A DNA stretch of 64,000 nt from Ruegeria aquimaris (GTDB taxonomy: Bacteria > Pseudomonadota > Alphaproteobacteria > Rhodobacterales > Rhodobacteraceae), in the NCBI RefSeq assembly GCF_025751555.1, contig NZ_JAOWLB010000010.1, forward strand, positions 62,001 to 126,000. Direction: 5' to 3'. The notes below the pieces were generated by a model. It was not told where the DNA came from, did no database searches, and saw only the letters and a list, made by a program, of their open reading frames with translations. Each line of letters starts with the position of its first letter. Positions within the stretch are counted from its first letter, which is position 1. Of this stretch, positions 19,240 through 26,934 are shown one piece after another. A program made the position numbers and the translations under genes.

Positions 19240-19978
19240 AGTGCCCCGGCACTCTTGGCGCATCCGCCCGAGCAATAACGTAGGTATGGATTGAAAACAC
19301 GACCGCCTGAGATTGCGGCAATCGCAGGATGCTTTGCTTTTCGCTGCGCAGGAAACCGGCGTCTTCCGGCACCGGAACACGCCGCCGGTTGTGAATGCTG
19401 CGCGGCTGGTGCAACTCGGCGTCAGCATACCATAAGGCATTGAACCGCCAAAGCGGGCGCCCGACCTGTACACCGTCAAACAATCGCTGCACCCGGCGTG
19501 CCACGTCGGTGTCATAGCTGGCGACAGGCTCATGTATCGAGATCAGGGGGCGGCCGAACTTCTCTGCCAGGGTCCAGCTTGCAGGAAAGCAAAGCACAGC
19601 CGCGGTCAAAACGTGCTCGTCACCCTGTTTCTGCAAGATGCAAAAGTCCTCCTGAACCAGACGCCCCAGCGTCCGCATCGGCTGTCTCCGGTCGACCTCG
19701 ACCGTCACGCCGTCGGGGCGCTGGATACGATCCCCGGCCGTGGGATAAGCCGCCGTCAGAACCGTATCCAGCAACTCCTCGGCCGCCGGACGCGCCTCTT
19801 CGGACAGGGCCAGAACGGTTTCCGCCTTTGTTGCGATCAACACATCCCGGCGTGCCATCTGACCATTGAAGGCCTCATCGCGCCGCAACCAATCCGCCAT
19901 GTCCAGCGGCTGTATCCCCGGCAGCGGTCTGGGCGCCAAGACATCATAGGGCAGCGATTTTTGCAGAATCTCTTTCAT
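19238..19978 (-). CDS. DUF3445 family protein (haem-dependent oxidative N-demethylase-like)
   Basis: A 246-residue protein matching the DUF3445 family, members of which include the catalytic subunit of a haem-dependent oxidative N-demethylase. Family landmarks are LPGIQPLDMADWLRRDEAF, LGRLVQEDFCILQ, LCFPASWTLAEKFGRPL with the following IHEPV, and FNALWYADAELHQP. In the characterised enzyme a PAS-like fold binds haem and demethylates methylamines; whether this one does so is inference. It is divergent from dddP, sharing a 125-base promoter region, so joint use of methylated marine osmolytes is an attractive but unproven idea. Confidence 0.72.
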   Translation of the reverse strand: MKEILQKSLPYDVLAPRPLPGIQPLDMADWLRRDEAFNGQMARRDVLIATKAETVLALSEEARPAAEELLDTVLTAAYPTAGDRIQRPDGVTVEVDRRQPMRTLGRLVQEDFCILQKQGDEHVLTAAVLCFPASWTLAEKFGRPLISIHEPVASYDTDVARRVQRLFDGVQVGRPLWRFNALWYADAELHQPRSIHNRRRVPVPEDAGFLRSEKQSILRLPQSQAVVFSIHTYVIARADAPRVPGH

Positions 19979-20103
19979 CTTTTTCCCATATCACCCGAAG
20001 AAACAGTGCGTCAGGTCGAAAACGACATGGTTTGACGTCGCGAGAGCGTGCGACTCATGCGTTTTTCCGGGTGACCTTTGGGCAGTCAAAGGGAGACCCT
20101 GTC

Positions 20104-21447
20104 TTGAACAACCACTACCGCGACACCCGCAAGATCGACCCGACCCGTGGCGCCACGCTGGGCGATGGATCGCCCAATGACAATGACCGGATCGAAATCG
20201 GGCCAACACAACTGGCGTTTTCCGAATGGGCTGCCGCCGGGCTGGAGCTGCCCAACCTGACCCGGATGCGCGAGTTTCGCTGGAAACGGTTGACCCAGGC
20301 CATTGTCGATCGCGAGTATGGCGGCCTCTTGATGTTCGACCCGCTCAACATCCGCTATGCCACCGACTCGACCAACATGCAGCTTTGGAACACGCATAAC
20401 CCGTTCCGCGCGGTGCTGCTGTGTGCCGATGGCTACATGGTGATCTGGGACTACAAGAACTCGCCCTTTCTGAGCACATTCAACCCGCTGGTGCGCGAAC
20501 AACGCTCGGGCGCGGACCTGTTCTACTTCGACCGGGGCGACAAGGTGGATATCGCCGCCGATGTCCTGTCGAACGAAGTTCGCGTGCTGATCGAGGAACA
20601 CGGCGGCAACAACAAGCGCCTTGCAGTGGACAAGGTCATGCTGCACGGGCTGCGCGCGCTCGAGGCGCAGGGGTTCGAGATCATGGAGGGCGAGGAGGTC
20701 ACCGAAAAGACACGCGCCATCAAGGGGACCGACGAGATCCTCGCCATGCGCTGCGCCCATCATGCCTGCGACAGCGCCATCGCCGAGATGGAGCGATTTG
20801 CCCGCGCCAATGTGGGCGACGGCAAGACCAGCGAGGATGACATCTGGGCAGTGCTGCATGCCGAGAATATCCGCCGCGGCGGCGAATGGATCGAGACCCG
20901 GTTGCTGGCCTCGGGGCAGCGCACCAACCCCTGGTTTCAGGAATGCGGCCCGCGCATCACGCAGAAGAACGAGATCATCGCCTTCGACACCGATCTGATC
21001 GGCTCTTACGGCATCTGCATCGACATCTCCCGCACCTGGTGGATCGGCGACCAGAAACCGCGCGCAGACATGATCGAGGCGATGAAACACGCGCATGAGT
21101 TCATCAACTACAACATGTCGCTGCTGAAACCCGGATTGATGATCCCCGACCTGATCGCGCAATGCATGAAGCACCCGGCCAAGTACAATGCGCAGAAATA
21201 CGGCTGTCTGATGCACGGTGTGGGCCTGTGTGACGAATGGCCCTTGGTCGCGCATCCGGACAAGGCCGTGCCGGGCGCGTTCGACTATGCGCTGGAACCC
21301 GGGATGGTGCTGTGTGTCGAGGCCTGCTGTGGCGAGGTCGGCGGTGATTTCACCATCAAGCTGGAGGATCAGGTTCTGATCACCGAGGACGGGTTTGAGA
21401 ACCTGACCAGCTATCCGTTTGATGCGGCCCTGATGGGTGCCGATTGA
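20104..21447 (+). CDS. dddP: Dimethylsulfoniopropionate (DMSP) lyase
   Basis: A 447-residue M24-peptidase-fold enzyme that cleaves DMSP to dimethyl sulfide and acrylate. The N terminus NNHYRDTRKIDPTRGATLGD is typical of DddP. With the TTG at 20104 as start, the metal ligands fall at Asp295, Asp297, Asp307, His371, Glu406 and Glu421, and an Asp sits at 377, the positions I recall for the crystallised Roseobacter-group DddP; this agreement supports the start. AAAGGGAGA precedes it by 8 bases. An upstream in-frame TTG would add 24 unrelated residues. A cytosolic dimer with iron is expected from the family. It is followed by a hydrolase-OsmC gene. Confidence 0.95.
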   Translation: MNNHYRDTRKIDPTRGATLGDGSPNDNDRIEIGPTQLAFSEWAAAGLELPNLTRMREFRWKRLTQAIVDREYGGLLMFDPLNIRYATDSTNMQLWNTHNPFRAVLLCADGYMVIWDYKNSPFLSTFNPLVREQRSGADLFYFDRGDKVDIAADVLSNEVRVLIEEHGGNNKRLAVDKVMLHGLRALEAQGFEIMEGEEVTEKTRAIKGTDEILAMRCAHHACDSAIAEMERFARANVGDGKTSEDDIWAVLHAENIRRGGEWIETRLLASGQRTNPWFQECGPRITQKNEIIAFDTDLIGSYGICIDISRTWWIGDQKPRADMIEAMKHAHEFINYNMSLLKPGLMIPDLIAQCMKHPAKYNAQKYGCLMHGVGLCDEWPLVAHPDKAVPGAFDYALEPGMVLCVEACCGEVGGDFTIKLEDQVLITEDGFENLTSYPFDAALMGAD

Positions 21448-21560
21448 CACGAGGTTTGCCGCGCTTGCGGCGAGTCACCTCCGCGTGAAGTTCCTGACAT
21501 GTGGGTTGTGGCGGGCGGCTTGCCTGCCCAATCTACAAAAAACCGATCAGGAGTGACCTC

Positions 21561-22781
21561 ATGCCCACCGAACGGATCACCTTTGCCGGTCATGACGGCA
21601 GCCAACTGGCTGCCCGGCTGGACCTGCCGGAGGGGCCAGTTCTGGCCACGGCACTGTTTGCCCATTGCTTCACCTGTTCCAAGGACATTCCCGCCGCGCG
21701 CCGGATCGCGGCACGGCTGGCGGCGATGGGGATCGCGGTGCTGCGCTTCGATTTCACCGGGCTGGGCCATTCCGAGGGCGAGTTCGCCAACACGACATTC
21801 ACCTCGAATGTCGATGATCTGGACGCCGCCGCCACCTATCTGGCCGGACGCGACATGGCGCCGGCGCTGCTGATCGGGCATTCGCTGGGCGGGGCGGCGG
21901 TGCTGCGTGCCCGCGCGCGCATCGCCTCGGTCCGCGCCGTGGTGACCATCGGCGCCCCCGCCGACCCGGGCCATGTGGCGCATCATTTCCAGGATGCCCT
22001 GCCCCGCATCCGGGCCGAGGGCGCGGCCGAGGTCTGTCTGGGCGGGCGGCCTTTCCGCATCGGGCGGGACTTTGTCGAGGATATCGCCGAAAGCGCGCTG
22101 CAACCGGCCATCGCCGATCTGCGCGCGGCGCTCCTGGTGCTGCACGCCCCGCGCGACGAGACGGTGGACATAGACAACGCCAGCCGCATCTTCCTGGCCG
22201 CGAAACACCCCAAGAGCTTTGTCACGCTTGACGATGCCGATCACCTGATCAGCCGCGCGCAGGATGCCGAATATGCCGCTGATGTGATCGCGGCTTGGGT
22301 CGGTCGCTATGTGAACCTGTCGCCGCCGGCGCCACCGCCCGGCGCGCCCGAGGGCGTGGTGCGCGTCACCGAGGTGGACGCGAACGGCTTCCTCCAGGAT
22401 GTGCAGTCCGGGCCGGACCATCACACCCAGGCCGACGAGCCATTGTCCTATGGCGGCACCAATCGCGGCATGTCACCTTATGGTTTCGTCTCGGCCGGGC
22501 TGGGCGCCTGCACCTCGATGACCATCCGCATGTATGCCCAGCGCAAGAATTGGCCCCTGACCGGGATCAGCGTCGATGTCTGTCATGACAAGGTGCACGC
22601 CCAGGACGCCGAGACAGGCGCCAGTGGAAAGATCGACGCCTTTACGCGGGTCATCAAGCTCGCCGGTCCGCTGAGCGACGAGCAGCGGGCCAAGTTGCTG
22701 GAGATCGCCGACAAATGCCCGGTTCACCGCACGCTTGAAGGGACTGCGCGGATTGTCACGCGCCTGTCCTCCGGCGCCTGA
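21561..22781 (+). CDS. Bifunctional alpha/beta hydrolase-OsmC fusion
   Basis: A 406-residue fusion. Residues 1-~255 are an alpha/beta hydrolase with the nucleophile in GHSLGG, an acid in HAPRDETVD and a histidine in DDADHLI. Residues ~265-406 are an OsmC/Ohr-type thiol peroxidase domain with its two cysteines in LGACTSMT and DKCPVHRTL. AGGAG precedes the ATG by 8 bases. This two-domain architecture is known in many proteobacteria; the natural substrate is not. It lies 113 bases after dddP on the same strand and could share its transcript, which would place organic peroxide defence next to DMSP lysis. Confidence 0.9.
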   Translation: MPTERITFAGHDGSQLAARLDLPEGPVLATALFAHCFTCSKDIPAARRIAARLAAMGIAVLRFDFTGLGHSEGEFANTTFTSNVDDLDAAATYLAGRDMAPALLIGHSLGGAAVLRARARIASVRAVVTIGAPADPGHVAHHFQDALPRIRAEGAAEVCLGGRPFRIGRDFVEDIAESALQPAIADLRAALLVLHAPRDETVDIDNASRIFLAAKHPKSFVTLDDADHLISRAQDAEYAADVIAAWVGRYVNLSPPAPPPGAPEGVVRVTEVDANGFLQDVQSGPDHHTQADEPLSYGGTNRGMSPYGFVSAGLGACTSMTIRMYAQRKNWPLTGISVDVCHDKVHAQDAETGASGKIDAFTRVIKLAGPLSDEQRAKLLEIADKCPVHRTLEGTARIVTRLSSGA

Positions 22782-22787
22782 CAAGCC

Positions 22788-23078
22788 TCAGCGCAGGCGG
22801 GCGGGCATCGGTCGGGCGACTGGTGGACGGTGAATCGGCGGGCGTGCGATGGGCGGGCGGGCAATCGGTGGTACCGGTTTCACCGGGGGCCGCTCGATCG
22901 GGTGTTCGGGGCGCGGACGGTCCGGCCGAGGCGGACGGGGGTAGCCATAGTAATAGTCGTTCCACAGCATCGAGTCGTAATAGACCGATCCGCTGCCAGT
23001 CGCGTTCGGATCGCACCCCGAAAGGCCAAGAACGGCAGCGCAAAGACCAGCGGTCAGGGAAAGTTTTGCAACACGCAT
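22788..23078 (-). CDS. Small proline-rich lipoprotein
   Basis: A 96-residue protein with a lipoprotein signal ending in the lipobox LSGC (Cys22). The mature part starts with a Tyr-rich patch (VYYDSMLWNDYYYGYP) and continues as a proline/arginine repeat of the type ARPPI, HRPPV, ARPMP to the end. It should be anchored in the outer membrane and may span or bind the cell wall. No family recognised. It is 12 bases downstream of the next gene on the same strand, so the two probably form an operon. Confidence 0.7.
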   Translation of the reverse strand: MRVAKLSLTAGLCAAVLGLSGCDPNATGSGSVYYDSMLWNDYYYGYPRPPRPDRPRPEHPIERPPVKPVPPIARPPIARPPIHRPPVARPMPARLR

Positions 23079-23090
23079 GGCGCCGTTCTC

Positions 23091-23648
23091 CTAGTTTGCC
23101 GCCCGGAACGAGGCGTAGATCGCGTTGATATCCTCGACCAGTTCGGGCCGGGCGACCGCCTCGACCACCGCCAGCGAAATTGCCACCCGGCTACCAGGCA
23201 GATCGACCAGGACTGCGGTGAACTCGACCGCACGACCATTGCGCCGCCCGGTTCCCGCATAGCGGGCTGCCGGCAGCCCGCCGACGCGAATACTGTTCTG
23301 TTCACGCAACTCAGGATCGCTGACCACCGACTTGCCGATGTTGCGAAGGTATTCCTCGGCCTGGGCAAAGGTCGAGACCCCGTTGGGCGACATGAAGCCG
23401 ACCCAGACCCCCGGTTCGGCTTCGGGCTCTAAGCCGATCACCCGGTTGATCAGCCGCGCCTCTTCCGAGCCCGGTGGCGTCAACGCGCGCGGACCGCCGC
23501 TGCGGACCTGCCAGAAATCCGGTGCCTTGAGATGAAACAGCGCCTCGCCGTCGGAAACATAGGTGAGCGGCATGTCGGCAACCGCCGACATAGGCAGCAG
23601 GGACGCTACAAGCGCTAGCCAGCGCAGAGACTTTAATGATCTTGGCAT
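23091..23648 (-). CDS. Exported protein of unknown function
   Basis: A 185-residue protein with a signal peptide (MPRSLKSLRWLALVASLLPMSAVA). The mature part begins with LTYVSDGEALFHLKAPDFWQVRSGG and ends with LVEDINAIYASFRAAN, the layout of small periplasmic proteins that resemble stress-inducible or PsbP-like lipid/ligand-binding domains. No catalytic motif is visible. Upstream, the 140-base gap to the DUF6314 gene contains nothing recognisable. Confidence 0.65.
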   Translation of the reverse strand: MPRSLKSLRWLALVASLLPMSAVADMPLTYVSDGEALFHLKAPDFWQVRSGGPRALTPPGSEEARLINRVIGLEPEAEPGVWVGFMSPNGVSTFAQAEEYLRNIGKSVVSDPELREQNSIRVGGLPAARYAGTGRRNGRAVEFTAVLVDLPGSRVAISLAVVEAVARPELVEDINAIYASFRAAN

Positions 23649-23787
23649 GACAAACGGCTTTCCTGATGTTGCCCGGGTCGAGTGTCTCCATCCAACCCCG
23701 GAAAATCAACCAAAATGGCCCGACACCGGGGCCATGTCTGCGCCCTGGAGTTTGGAGCACCCGCGCCCAACGACGCGAGATATCCCG

Positions 23788-24210
23788 CTATCGCCGCCGG
23801 TATTCGGTAACCATGTCATAGTCCTTGCGCGGCCCGCTCACGCGCCAGCGCACCTTCCAGAGCGGCCAGCGGGCGAAGTCGTAGCGCGCGTCATAACTGT
23901 CGGGCGGGCAATCGTGATGGTCAGCCGGTTCCGCCTGTCCCAGCATCAACCGGTGAAAATACCGGCCATCGTCAAAATGAATGGCGATGCCACCCGGTCC
24001 CGGACGCCACAGATAGCGGCGGGTGCCCTGAAACGGCGGCTGGTCCGGCATGAACAGCGTCACCTGCTCGTCATAGGTCAGCCCGCCCTCGCTGCGAAGC
24101 AGCGTCGCGCGCCCTTCGGCCCGCAGCTTTTGCCCCGCCAGACGGTCGTCGATGACGCGGCTCAGCAGCCAGTCGCCCTCGAACTCCGCAATGTCCTGCG
24201 GCAGGGTCAT
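23788..24210 (-). CDS. DUF6314 family protein
   Basis: A 140-residue cytoplasmic-looking protein (MTLPQDIAEFEGDWLLSRVIDD..., YLWRPGPGGIAIHFDDGRYFHRL, DCPPDSYDARYDF...KVRWRVSGPRKDY). The pattern fits the DUF6314 family, probably a small lipocalin-like beta barrel; function unknown. The ATG at 24210 overlaps the stop of the upstream gene (ATGA), so the two are translationally coupled. Confidence 0.7.
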   Translation of the reverse strand: MTLPQDIAEFEGDWLLSRVIDDRLAGQKLRAEGRATLLRSEGGLTYDEQVTLFMPDQPPFQGTRRYLWRPGPGGIAIHFDDGRYFHRLMLGQAEPADHHDCPPDSYDARYDFARWPLWKVRWRVSGPRKDYDMVTEYRRR

Positions 24211-24539
24211 TCGGCATAGGTCCCGTCGGTGATATCGCCCCCCTGCCCGAAAAAGCGTATCCTTTCGCCGTCGCTGGCCACCGTGTAACAGGACCAGAGA
24301 TCGGAGGGCGGCCAGAGCGAACAATACAGATCGCCTCGCAGGCTCCACCGGCCCTGGCTCGGCCGGTCGGTCACATAGAACGTCCCGCCCGAGGCGTCAA
24401 AGCTCTGCCGCGCGCCGCCTTCATAGACCAGCTCCCTGCCTGCCAGCGCGGCGCGGATCTCGTCTCCGGCCAGCGGCATGAACCCATCCGCCATCGCCCA
24501 GGTGGGCACAGCCGCCAAAATCAGGGCAAACCGTCTCAT
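24207..24539 (-). CDS. Small exported protein of unknown function
   Basis: A 110-residue protein with a signal peptide (MRRFALILAAVPTWAMA). The mature domain (FMPLAGDEIRAALAGRELVYE..., GTFYVTDRPSQGRWSLRGDLYCSLW, CYTVASDGERIRFFG) has two cysteines that could form a disulfide and resembles periplasmic proteins with a SH3/lipocalin-like beta fold. It is coupled to the downstream DUF6314 gene by a 4-base overlap. It is transcribed divergently from purB. Confidence 0.65.
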   Translation of the reverse strand: MRRFALILAAVPTWAMADGFMPLAGDEIRAALAGRELVYEGGARQSFDASGGTFYVTDRPSQGRWSLRGDLYCSLWPPSDLWSCYTVASDGERIRFFGQGGDITDGTYAE

Positions 24540-24627
24540 ATTTGTGCTCCTGCCTTGTCCCGCGATGCGGCTGGGTCTATGACCCGCGCCAACAGGTCCT
24601 GCCAATCACAAAAAGGTGTCGCTGCCA

Positions 24628-25932
24628 ATGATCCCCCGCTACTCCCGCCCCGAGATGGTTGCAATCTGGTCGCCCGAGACCAAGTTCAAGATCTGGTACG
24701 AGATCGAGGCCCATGCCTGTGACGCCATGGCCGATCTGGGGGTGATCCCGCGGGAGAACGCCGAGGCCGTGTGGAAAGCCAAGGATGTGGAATTCGACGT
24801 TGCCCGCATCGACGAGATCGAGGCGGTCACCAAACATGACGTCATCGCCTTCCTCACCCATCTGGCCGAACATGTGGGCAGCGAAGAGGCGCGGTTCGTG
24901 CATCAGGGCATGACCAGTTCGGACGTTCTGGATACCTGCCTGAACGTGCAACTGGTGCGGGCCGCCGACCTGCTGCTGGTAGGGATGGACAAGGTGCTCG
25001 CCGCGCTCAAGAAACGTGCATATGAGCACAAGGATACCGTGCGCGTCGGCCGCAGCCACGGCATCCATGCCGAACCCACCACCATGGGCCTGACCTTCGC
25101 CCGCTTCTATGCCGAGATGGATCGCAACAAGAACCGGCTGGAAAAGGCCCGTTGGGAGGTCGCCACCGGCGCCATCTCGGGCGCGGTCGGCACATTCGCC
25201 AATATCGACCCCGCGGTCGAAGAGCATGTCTGCGCCAAGCTGGGCCTGCGGCCCGAGCCGATCAGCACCCAGGTCATCCCGCGCGACCGCCACGCGATGT
25301 TCTTTGCCACGCTGGGCGTGATCGCAAGCTCGATCGAAAATATCGCCATCGAGATCCGCCACATGCAGCGCACCGAGGTGCTGGAAGGCGCCGAGTTCTT
25401 CTCGATGGGGCAGAAGGGCTCTTCGGCCATGCCGCACAAGAAGAACCCGGTTCTGACCGAGAACCTGACCGGTCTGGCGCGTCTGGTGCGTATGGCGGTG
25501 ATCCCGGCGATGGAAAACGTGGCGCTCTGGCATGAACGCGACATCTCGCATTCCTCGGTCGAGCGCGGCATCGGCCCCGACGCCACCGTGACGCTGGATT
25601 TCGCCCTGCATCGCCTTGCCGGCGTGGTCGACAAGATGCTGATCTTCCCCGAGAACATGCTCGACAACATGAACAAGTTCCCCGGGTTGGTGATGAGCCA
25701 GCGGGTGCTGCTCGCCCTCACCCAGGCCGGTGTCAGCCGCGAGGACGCCTATGTCATGGTGCAGCGCAATGCGCTGAAGGTCTGGGAAGAGCGGGTCGAT
25801 TTCCGCGAGCAACTCCTGGCCGATGCCGATGTGGTCGCCGCGCTGGGCGAGGACGGCATCAACGAGAAATTCGACATGGGCTATCACACCAAACATGTCG
25901 ACACGATCTTTGCCCGCGTTTTCGGCAAGTGA
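24628..25932 (+). CDS. purB: Adenylosuccinate lyase
   Basis: A 434-residue fumarase/aspartase superfamily enzyme catalysing two steps of purine synthesis (SAICAR to AICAR, and adenylosuccinate to AMP). The signature GSSAMPHKKNP is present, with the catalytic His in SHGIHAEPTTMG and TSSDVLDT. The ATG at 24628 gives the family N terminus MIPRYSRPEMVAIWSPETKF and has AAAAGG upstream; a GTG 12 bases earlier is less likely. A strong GC hairpin follows the stop. Confidence 0.97.
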   Translation: MIPRYSRPEMVAIWSPETKFKIWYEIEAHACDAMADLGVIPRENAEAVWKAKDVEFDVARIDEIEAVTKHDVIAFLTHLAEHVGSEEARFVHQGMTSSDVLDTCLNVQLVRAADLLLVGMDKVLAALKKRAYEHKDTVRVGRSHGIHAEPTTMGLTFARFYAEMDRNKNRLEKARWEVATGAISGAVGTFANIDPAVEEHVCAKLGLRPEPISTQVIPRDRHAMFFATLGVIASSIENIAIEIRHMQRTEVLEGAEFFSMGQKGSSAMPHKKNPVLTENLTGLARLVRMAVIPAMENVALWHERDISHSSVERGIGPDATVTLDFALHRLAGVVDKMLIFPENMLDNMNKFPGLVMSQRVLLALTQAGVSREDAYVMVQRNALKVWEERVDFREQLLADADVVAALGEDGINEKFDMGYHTKHVDTIFARVFGK

Positions 25933-25965
25933 TCCGGGCCGGATCGGCCAGTGCTGGCCGATCCG
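25931..25965 (+). terminator. Overlapping alternative hairpins after purB
   Basis: CGGATCGGCCAG (25940-25951) pairs perfectly with CTGGCCGATCCG (25954-25965). A competing 7-base hairpin, GATCCGG (25931-25937) with CCGGATC (25939-25945), uses part of the same left arm. No T run follows, so this is an mRNA 3'-end stabiliser or weak terminator rather than a classical intrinsic one. Confidence 0.55.
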
Positions 25966-26046
25966 ACACATCCGCGTGAGCGCCTCTTTGACCGAATGAG
26001 AAGCTGCGCTACACTCCTCGCCAGTAAGCCATGGGAGGAGACCCCG

Positions 26047-26211
26047 ATGACCCTCAAGACTTTGACTTGCGCAGTGGTTCTGGCGATGGCGCCGCTTTCG
26101 GCGCTGGCCATGGGCTGTTCCAGCCGCGGCCACGAGCAGACGCAATCCTGCGCACCGGGCACCCAATGGGATGCCGCCTCGCAAAGCTGCGTGCAGGTCG
26201 TCAACAGCTAA
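26047..26211 (+). CDS. Small exported cysteine-motif protein
   Basis: A 54-residue protein: signal peptide (MTLKTLTCAVVLAMAPLSALA) and a ~33-residue mature part with three cysteines. The last two frame C-x5-WD-x5-CV (CAPGTQWD then AASQSCV). GGGAGGAGA precedes the ATG. The motif resembles one half of the peritrophin/chitin-binding-type disulfide loop. The next gene encodes the same spacing. No function can be given. Confidence 0.65.
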   Translation: MTLKTLTCAVVLAMAPLSALAMGCSSRGHEQTQSCAPGTQWDAASQSCVQVVNS

Positions 26212-26303
26212 GCGGTGCCAGGCATCGCAATGCCAGGCGGGTGCGCGTCGCTGCACCCGATACGTAACTGGTGTGACTTTTGTTCTCGTTTCGGAGTATC
26301 CCA

Positions 26304-26858
26304 ATGCGCCTCATTCCCGTCATCGCCCTTGCCGCTGCCCTGCCCCTGAGCGCCTTTGCTGCCGGAAGCGACAGCGGCGGCGGTTCGACATGGACCAACC
26401 CACCCAAGGAGACGCAGACGAGCAAGAACTGCAAGGGCGTGAAGGTCTGGGATGAAAAGACCGGCAAATGCGTCGCCCCCAAGAATTCGTCGCTGGACAG
26501 CGACACGCACTATGGCGCGGTTCGGGAACTGGCTTATGCCGGGCGCTACACAGACGCACAGGGCGTTCTGGCCGCCATGCCCGACCAGTCGGATGACCGC
26601 GTTCTGACATATTGGGGTTTCACCCATCGCAAGATGGGCAACTTGGACCGCGCCGCTTTCTATTATCAGGCCGCCATCCAGGCCAATCCCGACAATATCC
26701 TCGCCCGCAGCTACATGGGTCAGGGCTTTGTCGAAGAGGGCAAAACCGATCTTGCCATCGCCCAATGGCGCGAGATCAAGGCGCGCGGCGGCGAAGGAAC
26801 CTGGGCCGAGGTTTCGCTGCGCGAGGCGATCCGCACCGGCCTGACATACAGCTACTGA
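26304..26858 (+). CDS. Exported tetratricopeptide-repeat protein
   Basis: A 184-residue periplasmic protein: signal peptide (MRLIPVIALAAALPLSAFAA), then a short segment with C-x5-WD-x5-CV (CKGVKVWD then EKTGKCV), then two or three TPR-like helical hairpins (VLTYWGFTHRKMGNLDRAAFYYQAAIQANPDN and the following ARSYMGQGFVEEGKTDLAIAQW region). TPRs mediate protein contacts, so it may be an assembly factor in the envelope. It is 92 bases behind the small cysteine-motif gene on the same strand. Confidence 0.78.
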   Translation: MRLIPVIALAAALPLSAFAAGSDSGGGSTWTNPPKETQTSKNCKGVKVWDEKTGKCVAPKNSSLDSDTHYGAVRELAYAGRYTDAQGVLAAMPDQSDDRVLTYWGFTHRKMGNLDRAAFYYQAAIQANPDNILARSYMGQGFVEEGKTDLAIAQWREIKARGGEGTWAEVSLREAIRTGLTYSY

Positions 26859-26934
26859 CCGCCGTCGGTTTAGCGTTTCTTTACGCCCCCGGCGCTAACC
26901 TGTCTGCGACTCTGATCACGGATGACGCAGGCAG

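Noticed and set aside
19979-20103. GTCGC-N8-GCGAC in the gap between the DUF3445 gene and dddP as a DMSP-responsive operator
   Set aside because: The arms are only five bases and GC-rich, which is expected by chance here.
20086-21450. A 454-codon open frame opposite dddP
   Set aside because: dddP has all active-site residues; the opposite frame has low-complexity, His/Gln/Arg-rich composition.
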